Under the pieces are notes generated by a model, which had not been told where the DNA came from, did not search any database, and worked only from the letters and a program-made list of their open reading frames with translations. Both the position numbers and the translations under genes were made by a program. A stretch of DNA of 64,000 nt from Sphingomonas sp. 8AM (GTDB lineage: Bacteria > Pseudomonadota > Alphaproteobacteria > Sphingomonadales > Sphingomonadaceae). The DNA is taken from assembly GCF_902506455.1 (NCBI RefSeq), contig NZ_LR733844.1, positions 2,427,866 to 2,491,865 of the forward strand. The letters are read 5' to 3'. Below are positions 41,747 to 51,066 of the stretch, one piece after another. Numbering within the stretch: position 1 is the stretch's first letter; each line of letters opens with the position of its first letter.

Positions 41747-43747
41747 ATGTCGGACGACCTCATCAAGACGATCTTCGGGCGGCTGACGCTCGAGAGCTTT
41801 CCGATCCACGAGCCGATCCTCGTCGGGACCTTTGTCATGGTCGCGATCGGCGGCGCCGCGGTGCTGGGCGCGCTCACCTATTTCAAACTGTGGGGCTATC
41901 TCTGGAAGGAGTGGTTCACCAGCGTCGATCACAAGAAGATCGGCATCATGTACATCGTGCTGGCGCTGGTCATGTTCCTGCGTGGTTTTGCCGACGCGTT
42001 GATGATGCGCGCACAGCAGGCGGTCGCCTTCAACGGCAGCGAGGGCTTCCTGCCCGCGCACCATTATGACCAGGTGTTCACCGCGCACGGCGTCATCATG
42101 ATCTTCTTCGTGGCGATGCCGTTCGTCACGGGGCTGATGAACTATGTCGTCCCGCTCCAGATCGGCGCGCGCGACGTCAGCTTCCCGTTCCTGAACAATT
42201 TCAGCTTCTGGATGACGGTCAGCGGCGCGATCACGGTGATGATGAGCCTGTTCGTCGGCGAGTTTGCGCGGACCGGCTGGCTGGCGATGGCGCCGCTGTC
42301 GGGGCTCGATTACTCGCCCGATGTCGGTGTCGACTATTACATCTGGGCCTTGCAGATCGCCGGCGTCGGCACGCTTCTGTCGGGCGTCAACCTGCTGGCG
42401 ACGATCATCAAGATGCGCGCGCCGGGCATGAGCCTGATGCAGATGCCGATCTTCACCTGGTCGGCGCTGGTCACCAACGTCCTGATCGTCGCGGCTTTCC
42501 CGGTGCTGACCGCCGTGCTCGCGATGCTCAGCCTCGACCGCTACGTCGGCACCAACTTCTTCACGAACACCGGCGGGGGCAACCCGATGATGTACGTGAA
42601 CATGATCTGGATCTGGGGCCACCCGGAGGTCTACATCCTGATCCTGCCCGCGTTCGGCGTGTTCTCGGAGGTCGTCTCGACCTTCTCGGGCAAGCGGCTG
42701 TTCGGCTATACGTCGATGGTCTACGCGCTGATCGTCATCTGCATCCTGTCGTATCTGGTGTGGCTGCACCACTTCTTCACGATGGGCTCGGGCGCCAGCG
42801 TCAACAGCTTCTTCGGCATCACGACGATGATCATCTCGATCCCGACGGGTGCGAAGATCTTCAACTGGCTGTTCACGATGTATCGTGGGCGGATCCGGTT
42901 CGAGCTGCCGATGATGTGGGCGGTCGCGTTCATGCTGACCTTCGTGATCGGCGGGATGACCGGCGTGATGCTGGCGGTGCCGCCGGCCGACTTCCAGTTC
43001 CACAACTCGCTGTTCCTGATCGCGCACTTCCACAACGTCATTATCGGCGGCGTGCTGTTCGGGATGTTCGCGGGCGTGAATTACTGGTGGCCGAAGGCGT
43101 TCGGGTTCAAGCTCGACAAGTTCTGGGGCACGATCAGCTTCTGGTGCTGGGTCGTCGGCTTCTGGGTCGCGTTCACCCCGCTCTACGTGCTGGGGCTGAT
43201 GGGCGTCACCCGCCGCCTGCGCGCCTTCGAGGATCCGTCGCTGCAGATCTGGTTCGTGATCGCCGCGATCGGTGCGCTTATCATCGCTGCCGGGATCGGC
43301 GCCATGCTGATGCAATTCTACGTCAGCATCCGCGACCGCGAGAAGCTGCGCGATTTCACGGGCGATCCGTGGAACGGGCGCACGCTGGAGTGGGCGACCT
43401 CGTCGCCGCCGCCGGCCTATAACTTCGCCTTCTCGCCGGTCGTTCACGATCTGGACGCGTGGCACGACATGAAGTCGAAGAAGGCCGAGCGTCCGACCGC
43501 CGGGTTCCGCGCGATCCACATGCCCAAGAACACCGGCGCCGGGGTGATCCTGGCCGGGCTGTCGACGGTCTTCGGCGTGGCGATGATCTGGTACATCTGG
43601 TGGCTCGCCGCGCTCGCGTTCGTTGCGCTGATCGCGACCGCGATCGGGCACACCTTCAACTATGACCGCGACTTCCACATTCCCGTCGAGGATGTCGTCA
43701 ACAGCGAGGATGCGCGCACCCGCGCGCTCCAGCAGGCGGGGGTGTGA
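41747..43747 (+). CDS. cyoB: Ubiquinol oxidase subunit I
   Basis: A 666-residue heme-copper oxidase core with about 15 helices. Heme and CuB ligands occur in [36 protein letters not shown] (the His-Tyr cross-link site), [10 protein letters not shown] and [13 protein letters not shown]. It pumps protons while reducing oxygen with quinol electrons. GAGGACATC precedes the ATG. The next gene overlaps it or begins within nine bases of its stop. Confidence 0.98.
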   Translation: MSDDLIKTIFGRLTLESFPIHEPILVGTFVMVAIGGAAVLGALTYFKLWGYLWKEWFTSVDHKKIGIMYIVLALVMFLRGFADALMMRAQQAVAFNGSEGFLPAHHYDQVFTAHGVIMIFFVAMPFVTGLMNYVVPLQIGARDVSFPFLNNFSFWMTVSGAITVMMSLFVGEFARTGWLAMAPLSGLDYSPDVGVDYYIWALQIAGVGTLLSGVNLLATIIKMRAPGMSLMQMPIFTWSALVTNVLIVAAFPVLTAVLAMLSLDRYVGTNFFTNTGGGNPMMYVNMIWIWGHPEVYILILPAFGVFSEVVSTFSGKRLFGYTSMVYALIVICILSYLVWLHHFFTMGSGASVNSFFGITTMIISIPTGAKIFNWLFTMYRGRIRFELPMMWAVAFMLTFVIGGMTGVMLAVPPADFQFHNSLFLIAHFHNVIIGGVLFGMFAGVNYWWPKAFGFKLDKFWGTISFWCWVVGFWVAFTPLYVLGLMGVTRRLRAFEDPSLQIWFVIAAIGALIIAAGIGAMLMQFYVSIRDREKLRDFTGDPWNGRTLEWATSSPPPAYNFAFSPVVHDLDAWHDMKSKKAERPTAGFRAIHMPKNTGAGVILAGLSTVFGVAMIWYIWWLAALAFVALIATAIGHTFNYDRDFHIPVEDVVNSEDARTRALQQAGV

Positions 43748-43752
43748 GCACG

Positions 43753-44385
43753 ATGAGCACGACGACGCAGACGGCACCGGGCGCCGCGGCCCCGTCCTAT
43801 TACGATCTGGACGAGCACGAGCATCCGCCCGGTGCCAGCACGATGCTGGGCTTCTGGCTGTACCTGATGAGCGATTGCCTCATCTTCGCGATGCTGTTCG
43901 CGGCATACGGGGTGTACGGCGGCAGCTACGCCGGCGGGCCGGGGCCCAAGGAGCTGTTCGAGCTGCCGCTGGTCGCGGTGAACACGACTGCGCTGCTGCT
44001 GTCGTCGATCACCTATGGCTTCGCGATGATCAACGCCGACGAGCAGAACAAGGCCGCGACCCTGCGCTGGCTCGCCATCACCGGCGTGTTCGGCGCGGCG
44101 TTCCTGTCGATCGAGTTGTATGAGTTCAGCAACCTGATCCACGAGGGCGCGGGCCCGTGGCGTTCGGCGTTCCTGTCGTCGTTCTTCACCTTGGTCGGCA
44201 CGCACGGGCTGCACGTCACCTTCGGCATCATCTGGCTGGTGACGCTGATGGTGCAGGTCGCACGTCGCGGGCTGGAGCCGGCCAACATCCGCCGTCTACA
44301 GTGCCTGTCGCTGTTCTGGCACTTCCTCGACGTCATCTGGATCGGCGTCTTCACCTTCGTCTATCTGCTGGGAGTGCTCCGCTGA
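43753..44385 (+). CDS. cyoC: Ubiquinol oxidase subunit III
   Basis: A roughly 210-residue subunit III with five hydrophobic helices: TMLGFWLYLMSDCLIFAML near the start and the final FLDVIWIGVFTFVYLLGVLR. The family motif GTHGLHVTFG is present. ATG 43753 lies six bases after the cyoB stop; a GTG at 43744 would overlap cyoB and give three more residues. Its stop codon overlaps the cyoD start. Confidence 0.96.
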   Translation: MSTTTQTAPGAAAPSYYDLDEHEHPPGASTMLGFWLYLMSDCLIFAMLFAAYGVYGGSYAGGPGPKELFELPLVAVNTTALLLSSITYGFAMINADEQNKAATLRWLAITGVFGAAFLSIELYEFSNLIHEGAGPWRSAFLSSFFTLVGTHGLHVTFGIIWLVTLMVQVARRGLEPANIRRLQCLSLFWHFLDVIWIGVFTFVYLLGVLR

Positions 44386-44795
44386 TGAGCGCCGATACGC
44401 ACGGCCACGGCCACGATTCCGCGCACGGGCATCACGACGCGCATGATCATCATGGCGGCGCGCCGCACGGCTCGCGTCGCGAATATTGGATCGGCTTCAT
44501 CCTCTCGGTGCTGCTGACCGCGCCCGCGTTCGGGCTGGTGATGACCGGGGTGATCTCCGATCCGCGCGTCACCGCCGGGATCGTGATGGCGCTGGCGATG
44601 GTGCAGATCGTGGTGCACATGATCTACTTCCTGCACATGAACACCAAATCCGAGAACGGCTGGACGATGCTGGCGCTGATCTTCACCGCGATCATCGTGC
44701 TGATCGTGATCGCCGGGTCGCTGTGGGTCATGTACCACATGAACCTCAACATGATGCCGGGCATGGGCGGAGAGATGTCGAGCGGCGGCATGTGA
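44385..44795 (+). CDS. cyoD: Ubiquinol oxidase subunit IV
   Basis: A 136-residue subunit IV with three helices (IGFILSVLLTAPAFGLVM, VMALAMVQIVVHMIYFLHM, LALIFTAIIVLIVIAGSLWV). Its N-terminus is unusually His-rich (HGHGHDSAHGHHDAHDHHGG), which could bind metals such as copper or may be merely a local expansion. It shares one base of overlap with both cyoC and the SURF1 gene. Confidence 0.95.
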   Translation: MSADTHGHGHDSAHGHHDAHDHHGGAPHGSRREYWIGFILSVLLTAPAFGLVMTGVISDPRVTAGIVMALAMVQIVVHMIYFLHMNTKSENGWTMLALIFTAIIVLIVIAGSLWVMYHMNLNMMPGMGGEMSSGGM

Positions 44796-45472
44796 TGCGC
44801 GCGCGCTGGGCCCTCGCCGGCGTCGCGCTGCTGCTGGCGGCGGTGCTGGCGGGGCTCGGCGTCTGGCAGGTCGAGCGGCGCGTGTGGAAGCTTGCGCTGA
44901 TCGACCGTGTTGAGGCGCGGCTCGCCGCGCCCGCCGAACCCGCCCCGCCGCGCATGCGCTGGGCCAGGATTACGGATGACGACGCCTACCGGCGCGTCAC
45001 GGCGACCGGCACCTGGCGCGCGGCCCCGCCGGTGTTCACGCAAGCGGTCACCGACTTCGGTGCGGGTCACTGGGTTCTTTCGCCGCTGGACACTGCGGGC
45101 GGCACGATCCTCGTCAATCGCGGCTTCGTACCTGCCGGTGATCGCAGGACGATCGCGCAGCCGAGCGGTCCGGGGCGCATCACCGGCCTGTTGCGCGTCA
45201 GCGAGCCCGACGGCGGCTTCCTCCGCGACAACGACCCCGCCGACGACCGCTGGTATTCGCGCGACACCGCCGCGATCGCCCGCGCCCGCCGGCTGGGGTC
45301 GGTCGCCCCTTACTTCATCGACGCCGAGGCGGTGCCGGGGACGCAATGGCCGCGTGGCGGGCTGACGGTGGTCCGGTTCCGCAACAACCACCTCGTCTAC
45401 GCGCTGACATGGTTCACGCTCGCGGCAATGATGGCGTATTTTTCGTGGCGGCTCGCGCGCGGACGGGGTTAG
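44795..45472 (+). CDS. SURF1 family oxidase assembly protein
   Basis: A 225-residue protein with a membrane helix at each end (LAGVALLLAAVLAGLGVWQV; LVYALTWFTLAAMMAYFSWRL) and the SURF1 motifs GTILVNRGFVP and RNNHLVYALTWF. SURF1 proteins help insert heme into terminal oxidases. Coupled to cyoD by a single-base overlap, it most likely serves the bo3 oxidase. Confidence 0.93.
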   Translation: MRARWALAGVALLLAAVLAGLGVWQVERRVWKLALIDRVEARLAAPAEPAPPRMRWARITDDDAYRRVTATGTWRAAPPVFTQAVTDFGAGHWVLSPLDTAGGTILVNRGFVPAGDRRTIAQPSGPGRITGLLRVSEPDGGFLRDNDPADDRWYSRDTAAIARARRLGSVAPYFIDAEAVPGTQWPRGGLTVVRFRNNHLVYALTWFTLAAMMAYFSWRLARGRG

Positions 45473-45682
45473 CCCGGACACGCATCAGGGCTGCGCGGCG
45501 ACGCGGTGCCGCGCGTGGCTGTCCTACATCCCCGGTTTCCGCTAGACTGGCGCAAGCCGGACTGCATCGTTGCGCCGGGCGTGCCGCTCAGATGGCCATT
45601 ATGCGCAAACTTCGCCAACTTTGCCGCCCCTGGTCGCTCTCCACGATAGCGCATCCGACCCGATCCGCCGTAAGGACAGCCG

Positions 45683-46981
45683 ATGCCTGCGTCTGACATC
45701 ATCGCCGGAACCGGGCTGCGCGAGGACGCCGGGCGGCGCAACGTGCGGTTGTTGTCGATCCTGCGCTGGCTCGCGGTCGGCGGGCAGCTCGCGACGATCC
45801 TGTTCGTCCATTTCGTCGTCGGTGTGCACCTGCCGCTGGTCGCGATGCTCGGCGCGGTCGCGGTGCTGGTCGCGCTCAACCTTGCGATCGCGCAGATCGT
45901 CGGGCGGCGGCCGATCACCTATGGCGCGCTGTTCGCGACGCTGCTGGTCGATGTCGCCTGCCTGACGACGCAATTGTATCTCAGCGGCGGGGTCAGCAAC
46001 CCGTTCGTCACCCTGTATTTGCTCCAGGTCGTGATCGCCGCGCTGCTGCTGCGCGATCATGCCAGCTGGGCAATGGTGGCGCTCAGCAGCGCGTTGTTCG
46101 CGTGGCTCGCGCACGCCGCGCCGCCGTTCGCGCTGCCGCGCGGCTGGGCCTCGACGCTGTCGACACCGTATATCGCGGGCAGCTGGTTCAATTTCACGCT
46201 TACCGCCACATTGCTCGCGCTGTTCGTCACCCGGATCGTCCGCAACGTCTCCGAACATGACGCGCGGCTCGCTGCGCTCCGCCAGCGCGCCGCCGAGGAG
46301 GAACATATCGTTCGCATGGGGCTGCTCGCCAGCGGGGCGGCGCACGAACTCGGCACACCCCTGTCGTCGATCGCGGTGATGCTGGGCGACTGGCGGCGTG
46401 AGCCCGCGATCGCCGCCTCGCCGGCGCTGCTCGCCGATCTCGACGACATGCGCACCGAGGTGACGCGCTGCAAGGACATCCTCAGCCAGGTGCTGCTCGC
46501 CTCGGGCGAAGTGCGCGGGATGGGGCCGGTGCGCACAACGCTCAAGACCTTCCTGTCGGGGCTCGTCGGTGACTGGCGCGGCAAGACGCAGGTCGCCGCT
46601 GCCTACGAACATCTGATGACCAGCGACCCGCGAATCGTCGCCGACAAGGCGCTGGCGCAGACGATCACCAATTTGCTCGACAATGCGCTGGAGGCGGGCG
46701 GTCGCACGATCGCGCTATGCGCGTGGTGGGACGGCGACCGGCTGGTGCTGTCGGTGCGCGACGACGGGCGCGGCTTTGCGCCCGCGATCCTCGACGGGCT
46801 CGGCAAGCCTTATATGAGTACCAAGACGCGCCGCGGCGCCGGGCTGGGATTGTTCCTCGCGGTCAATGTGTTGCGGACGCTTGGCGGGACCGTGTCGGCG
46901 CGCAACCGCGAGGGCGGCGGGGGCGAGGTGACGCTGACGCTGCCGATCGCGGCGATCTCGATCCCGGAGGACGGCGCATGA
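45683..46981 (+). CDS. regB: Redox-sensing histidine kinase, RegB/PrrB/ActS type
   Basis: A 432-residue membrane kinase with about six N-terminal helices. The quinone-sensing heptapeptide GGVSNPF is at 102-108, the phospho-accepting H221 is in AHELGTPLSS, and a redox-type cysteine C263 is in TRCKDILS, matching the conserved Cys of RegB. The ATPase domain has NLLDNALEAG and GLGLFLAVNVLR. Known RegB kinases respond to the ubiquinone pool. The adjacent response regulator overlaps by four bases. Confidence 0.93.
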   Translation: MPASDIIAGTGLREDAGRRNVRLLSILRWLAVGGQLATILFVHFVVGVHLPLVAMLGAVAVLVALNLAIAQIVGRRPITYGALFATLLVDVACLTTQLYLSGGVSNPFVTLYLLQVVIAALLLRDHASWAMVALSSALFAWLAHAAPPFALPRGWASTLSTPYIAGSWFNFTLTATLLALFVTRIVRNVSEHDARLAALRQRAAEEEHIVRMGLLASGAAHELGTPLSSIAVMLGDWRREPAIAASPALLADLDDMRTEVTRCKDILSQVLLASGEVRGMGPVRTTLKTFLSGLVGDWRGKTQVAAAYEHLMTSDPRIVADKALAQTITNLLDNALEAGGRTIALCAWWDGDRLVLSVRDDGRGFAPAILDGLGKPYMSTKTRRGAGLGLFLAVNVLRTLGGTVSARNREGGGGEVTLTLPIAAISIPEDGA

Positions 46982-47508
46982 GCGAGCGGCGGCTGCTGAT
47001 CGTCGAGGATGACGAGGTGTTCGCGCGCACGCTGGCGCGCTCGTTCGAGCGGCGCGGTTATCAGGTGCGCGCGATCACCGATCCCGACGATCTGGACGCG
47101 GCGGTGGATGCGCTGAAGCCCGATCACGCAGTGGTCGACCTGCGGCTCGGCAACGCCTCGGGGCTGACATGCGTGGCGCGGCTCCATGCGCTCGATGCGC
47201 AGATGCGGATCGTGGTGCTGACCGGCTTTGCGAGCATCGCCACTGCGGTCGAGGCGGTGAAGCTGGGTGCGACCAACTATCTGTCGAAGCCGGCCAATTC
47301 CGACGATATCGAGGCGGCGTTCCAGGCGAGCGGCGAGGGCGATGCCAGCGTCGAGCTGGTCGCGCCGCCGACCTCGCTGCGCACGCTGGAATGGGAGCAT
47401 ATCCACCAGACGCTCGCGGATTGCGGGTTCAACGTGTCCGAGGCGGCGCGCCGATTGGGGATGCACCGGCGGACCTTGGCGCGGAAGCTCGGCAAGCGGC
47501 ATTTGTGA
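46978..47508 (+). CDS. regA: Response regulator RegA/PrrA/ActR type
   Basis: A 176-residue two-domain regulator. The receiver carries D54 (VVDLRLGNASG) with the family motif VVLTGFASIATAVEAVKLGA. The C-terminal Fis-type helix-turn-helix (FNVSEAARRLGMHRRTLARK) is very close to the highly conserved RegA DNA-binding helix. The ATG overlaps the kinase stop. In related bacteria RegA controls oxidases, photosynthesis and nitrogen genes; here the neighbouring cyo operon is a likely target. Confidence 0.95.
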   Translation: MSERRLLIVEDDEVFARTLARSFERRGYQVRAITDPDDLDAAVDALKPDHAVVDLRLGNASGLTCVARLHALDAQMRIVVLTGFASIATAVEAVKLGATNYLSKPANSDDIEAAFQASGEGDASVELVAPPTSLRTLEWEHIHQTLADCGFNVSEAARRLGMHRRTLARKLGKRHL

Positions 47509-47516
47509 TGCGTGCC

Positions 47517-47644
47517 GTCACCCCTGCGGAGGCAGGGGCCTATGTCTTTGTCGTGCTGCGGTACACTGACACACGGGGGTCATTCATGTGTCAGACCTAT
47601 CGCAACATTTGACAGAGATGGGCCCCTGCCTGCGCAGGGGCGAC
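47517..47644. repeat. MITE-like palindromic element, family D copy 2
   Basis: A 128-bp unit with ends GTCACCCCTGCGGAGGCAGG and CCTGCCTGCGCAGGGGCGAC. Compared with 36696-36826 it lies in the opposite orientation: both, read in the matching direction, give a similar interior with the same short peptide pattern (MC-RT/QT). It sits between regA and the glutaredoxin-MauE gene. Confidence 0.8.
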
Positions 47645-47646
47645 GA

Positions 47647-48390
47647 TCATCGAGCCGCCATCCACACCGCCATCGCGACCATCATGACATTTTCGGTCAG
47701 TGAGACGAACCCCAGCGGCACCCGCGTCGCGCCGCCGACACAGGCGCATTTCAGCTCGCGCCTGTCGATATAGACCGCCTTGAACACCGACACCGCGCCG
47801 ACCGTCCCGATGAACAGCGCGAGCGGAACTGACAACCAGTCAGCGACATGCGCGGTCATCAGCAGGCCCGCCAGCCCCTCCGCGAACGGATAGACATAGC
47901 CGTAGCGTACCCAGCGTTTCGCCAGCAGGTCGTAATTGAGGAACATTGTCGAGAAGGTCTCGAGATCCTGCAGCTTGAGCAGCGCGAGCACGCACATGCT
48001 GAACGAGATGAACCACTCGGCGGCGCGCAGCGTCAGCGGGGTGCCGAACGCCGCCATGCTCGCCGCGAGCGCCATCAGCGCGGTCATCGCAAACACCGCC
48101 AGCACCGGGCGGTAGCTCGTCTCGCCGGGCGCAGGCACGTGGATGCCGAGGAAGCGGCGCAGATCGTCATAGCCGCCGATCCGCTCGCCATCGATGAACG
48201 TCTGCGGCGTCGTCTTGACGCCGTGCTCGGCCTTGAAGGCGTCGGTCGCTTCGCGGGTCCGCAGCAGCTGATCGTCCACCATGTAGCCGCGCCGCTGCAG
48301 CAGGTCCTTCGCCTTCACGCCATATGGGCAGGTGTGCGTCGGCATCACCATCCGATAGAGCGTGGCGCGCTTCTCGGTCGTTCCGGTCAT
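47647..48390 (-). CDS. Glutaredoxin fused to MauE/DoxX-like membrane protein
   Basis: A 247-residue fusion. Residues 1-85 form a glutaredoxin with active site CPYG and TTPQTFIDGERIGGYDDL. After a linker come four hydrophobic helices (about 95-245) of MauE type, ending with KAVYIDRRELKCACVGG and PLGFVSLTENVMM. MauE-like proteins relate to disulfide or methylamine dehydrogenase maturation. The fused pair suggests membrane delivery of reducing power, but this role is inferred. Confidence 0.82.
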   Translation of the reverse strand: MTGTTEKRATLYRMVMPTHTCPYGVKAKDLLQRRGYMVDDQLLRTREATDAFKAEHGVKTTPQTFIDGERIGGYDDLRRFLGIHVPAPGETSYRPVLAVFAMTALMALAASMAAFGTPLTLRAAEWFISFSMCVLALLKLQDLETFSTMFLNYDLLAKRWVRYGYVYPFAEGLAGLLMTAHVADWLSVPLALFIGTVGAVSVFKAVYIDRRELKCACVGGATRVPLGFVSLTENVMMVAMAVWMAAR

Positions 48391-48409
48391 ACAGCCAAGA
48401 TAGGTCGGA

Positions 48410-49414
48410 TCAGCCGAGAATGCGCCGGTACAGCGCGATATATTCGTCAGCCATCCGGGCGACGCTGAACCGCGCGGCGACCGCGCGTCGGCACGCCGCG
48501 CGATCGATATCGCCTGCGCGTTTGATCGCCGCCACCGCTTCCTCGGGTGTGTCGACCAGAAAGCCGGTGACGCCGTGCTCGATCAGTTCGGGCATCGAGC
48601 CGCGGCGCGTGGCGATCACCGGCGTCCCGCACGCCATCGCCTCGATCACCGACAGCCCGAACGGCTCGTCGAAGTTGATGAGGTGGAGCAGCGCCCGCGC
48701 CTTCCCCAGCGCCGCGACCCGCGCCTCCCCGCCGACCGCGCCATGATAGCGGATGCGATCGTCGAGCGCGGGCGCGACAGCACGGTCGTGATAGCCCTGA
48801 TCCTGCACGATTCCGTAGAGGTTCAGCGCGCGCCCGGTCGCCCGCGCCGCCGCGATCGCCTCGGCCGCACCCTTGTCGGGATGGAGCCGCCCGAAGAACA
48901 GCAGATCGTCGCTACCCTCGGCGTCGAAGCGGAAATCGTCGAGCGGGATGCCGTGGTGGATCGTCGCCGCGTACCGCAGGTCGGGGTGCCGATCGGCGTC
49001 GCTGATCGCGACATAGTGCACGCGGTCCGCATAGGGCGCGTACATCGGCAGGATACGGTCGGACGAAAAACCGTGGATCGTCGTGACGATCGGCCTGTCG
49101 ATCAGCGGTGCGAAGGCGTGCGCCGGAAAGTCGGCCTGGTTGTGGATCAAGTCGAAGCGATCGGCCTGCGCGAACACATGGCTGAGATGGCGATATTCCC
49201 ACACCTTCGCGTCGATGCGCGGATCTTCTGAGTAAGGCGCGGGCACCACGCCATCAAGCGTGGCGGTCGTGATGCTGTCGAGCGTCGCGAAGAGAGTGAC
49301 GTCGACACCGCGCTCGACCAGCGCCTCGGTAAGCAGGTGCGTGACGAGTTCCCACGGGCCGTAATGGCGCGGCGGGGTGCGCCACGCGATCGGGGCGAGC
49401 ATGGCGATCTTCAT
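48410..49414 (-). CDS. Family 4 glycosyltransferase
   Basis: A 334-residue GT-B enzyme. It begins MKIAMLAPIAWRTPPRHYGP, with IVTTIHGFSSDRIL mid-way and the retaining GT4 signature EPFGLSVIEAMACGTPVIAT. It has no signal peptide. The ATG at 49414 follows an in-frame TTG; the ATG is chosen. The acceptor is unknown. It is located 74 bp downstream of a GH13 alpha-glucosidase on the same strand. Confidence 0.88.
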   Translation of the reverse strand: MKIAMLAPIAWRTPPRHYGPWELVTHLLTEALVERGVDVTLFATLDSITTATLDGVVPAPYSEDPRIDAKVWEYRHLSHVFAQADRFDLIHNQADFPAHAFAPLIDRPIVTTIHGFSSDRILPMYAPYADRVHYVAISDADRHPDLRYAATIHHGIPLDDFRFDAEGSDDLLFFGRLHPDKGAAEAIAAARATGRALNLYGIVQDQGYHDRAVAPALDDRIRYHGAVGGEARVAALGKARALLHLINFDEPFGLSVIEAMACGTPVIATRRGSMPELIEHGVTGFLVDTPEEAVAAIKRAGDIDRAACRRAVAARFSVARMADEYIALYRRILG

Positions 49415-49488
49415 CAACGATGGTCCTTGGTCATGGCGCGCCCGGGCGCAGCGATTGGTCGCTACGCCGGTGCAAGTCTCGGAGACGG

Positions 49489-51066
49489 TTAGCGGAAGAT
49501 CACGCCTTCGTCCCCGCGCAAATAATCGCTCGCTGCGCCGGGCAGCGTCGACAGCAACATCGTGCCCGCAAATGGCAGCGGGCGCGCTTCACCGGTCAGG
49601 TTCAGCGCCACCCGCAGCTGCTCGCCGCCATGCCGGCGCTCATAGGCCAGCACCCCGTCCGCGGCGTCCAGCAAGCGGAAGTCTCCGACCGACAACGCCG
49701 CCCGCTCGCGCCGCAGTGCGAGCAGGCGGCGGTAGAGTGTCAGCATCGAGCCCCCGTCCTGTTCCTGCGCGGCGACGTTGCGGGTCGGCCAGTCGGGGTT
49801 GAGCGGCAACCACGGCTCGACGGTCGAGAAGCCCGCGAAGGATGAGGCGTCCCACGGCATCGGCGTGCGCGAGCGGTCGCGGCCGATGCCGATGCCGGGC
49901 TGGCGAAGCTCCTGCGGATCGCGGACGCGGTCGGCGGGGATGTCGACCTGGCCGATGCCGAGTTCGTCGCCCTGGTAGAGCGTCGGCGTGCCGCGCAGCG
50001 TGAGCAGCAGCATCGCGGCGACGCGCGCCTGCGCCTCGCCGATCCGCGCGGCGATCCGCGGCGCGTCGTGGCTGCCGATCACCCAGTTGGGCCAGCCGTG
50101 CGGCGGGAGGCTCGCCTCATAGGCGGCGATCATGTCGCGCAAGGTCGCGGCATCCCACGCATTTTCGATGAGCTGGAAGTTGAACGGCAGATGCACCTGC
50201 GGGCGTTCGGGCGTGCCGTACCAGCGCGCGTGACGATCGTTGGGGAGGAAGATCTCGCCGATCAGTACGCGCCCCTGCCCATCGGCACCGTAGCTGTCGG
50301 CGAGCGCGCGCATCTCGGCGGCGATCGCGTGCGCCTCGGGTTGATCGGTCGAATGTTGCTGGATCAACCGGTCGCGCTCGGTGATGCCGGGGCGCCAATA
50401 GGGGTTCGGCGGATTGTCCGGGAAGCCTTCGGCCTTCACGATGTGCCACAACACGTCGATGCGGAACCCGTCGACGCCGCGATCGAACCAGAAGCGCATC
50501 GCATCCAGCATCGCCGCCTTCAGCGCGGGGTTGCGCCAGTTGAGATCGGGTTGCTGTTTCAGGAAGGCGTGGAGATGATATTGGCCGCTGTTGGCGTCAT
50601 ATTCCCACGCCGAGCCGCCGAAATCGCTGATCCAGTTGTTCGGCGGGCCACCATCGGGCGCCGGATCGCGCCAGATATACCAGTCGCGTTTCGGGCTGTT
50701 TCGCCCGGAGCGGCTTTCGACGAACCACGGGTGCTGGTCGGAGCTGTGGTTCGGCACGAAATCGAGCAGCAGCTTCAGCCCGCGTGCGTGGATGGCGGCG
50801 AGCAACCGGTCGAACGCCGCCAGATCGCCGAACAGCGGCTCGACTCCGCAATAATCGGCGACGTCATAGCCGAAGTCGGCCATCGGCGACGGGAAGATCG
50901 GGGACAACCAGATCGCGTCGACGCCCAGTGCGGCGACATGGTCGAGCCGCCGCTCGATCCCGGCGAGATCGCCGACGCCGTCGCCGTCGCTGTCCTGAAA
51001 GGAGCGCGGGTAGATTTGATAGACGGTGCCGCGTTCCCACCACGGGTGACTGGTTTGGTTGCTCAT
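49489..51066 (-). CDS. GH13 alpha-glucosidase
   Basis: A 525-residue glycoside hydrolase of family 13, subfamily like oligo-1,6-glucosidase or alpha-glucosidase. The TIM barrel carries VVYQ-type start TVYQIYPRSFQDSDGDGVGD, the nucleophile D204 (GFRIDVLW), acid/base E271 (GEIFLP) and transition-state Asp D334 (GSHDAPR). There is no signal peptide, so it should hydrolyse imported maltose or isomaltose-type sugars in the cytoplasm. Confidence 0.93.
   Translation of the reverse strand: MSNQTSHPWWERGTVYQIYPRSFQDSDGDGVGDLAGIERRLDHVAALGVDAIWLSPIFPSPMADFGYDVADYCGVEPLFGDLAAFDRLLAAIHARGLKLLLDFVPNHSSDQHPWFVESRSGRNSPKRDWYIWRDPAPDGGPPNNWISDFGGSAWEYDANSGQYHLHAFLKQQPDLNWRNPALKAAMLDAMRFWFDRGVDGFRIDVLWHIVKAEGFPDNPPNPYWRPGITERDRLIQQHSTDQPEAHAIAAEMRALADSYGADGQGRVLIGEIFLPNDRHARWYGTPERPQVHLPFNFQLIENAWDAATLRDMIAAYEASLPPHGWPNWVIGSHDAPRIAARIGEAQARVAAMLLLTLRGTPTLYQGDELGIGQVDIPADRVRDPQELRQPGIGIGRDRSRTPMPWDASSFAGFSTVEPWLPLNPDWPTRNVAAQEQDGGSMLTLYRRLLALRRERAALSVGDFRLLDAADGVLAYERRHGGEQLRVALNLTGEARPLPFAGTMLLSTLPGAASDYLRGDEGVIFR

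Noticed and set aside
41453-43777. A 774-codon open frame opposite cyoB
   Set aside because: It is the high-GC antisense shadow of cyoB; its translation is low-complexity and rich in Arg, Asp, His and Gln, without any domain.
45473-45682. RegA binding site upstream of regB
   Set aside because: GC-rich half-sites such as GCGNC are too common in this genome to call one by eye.
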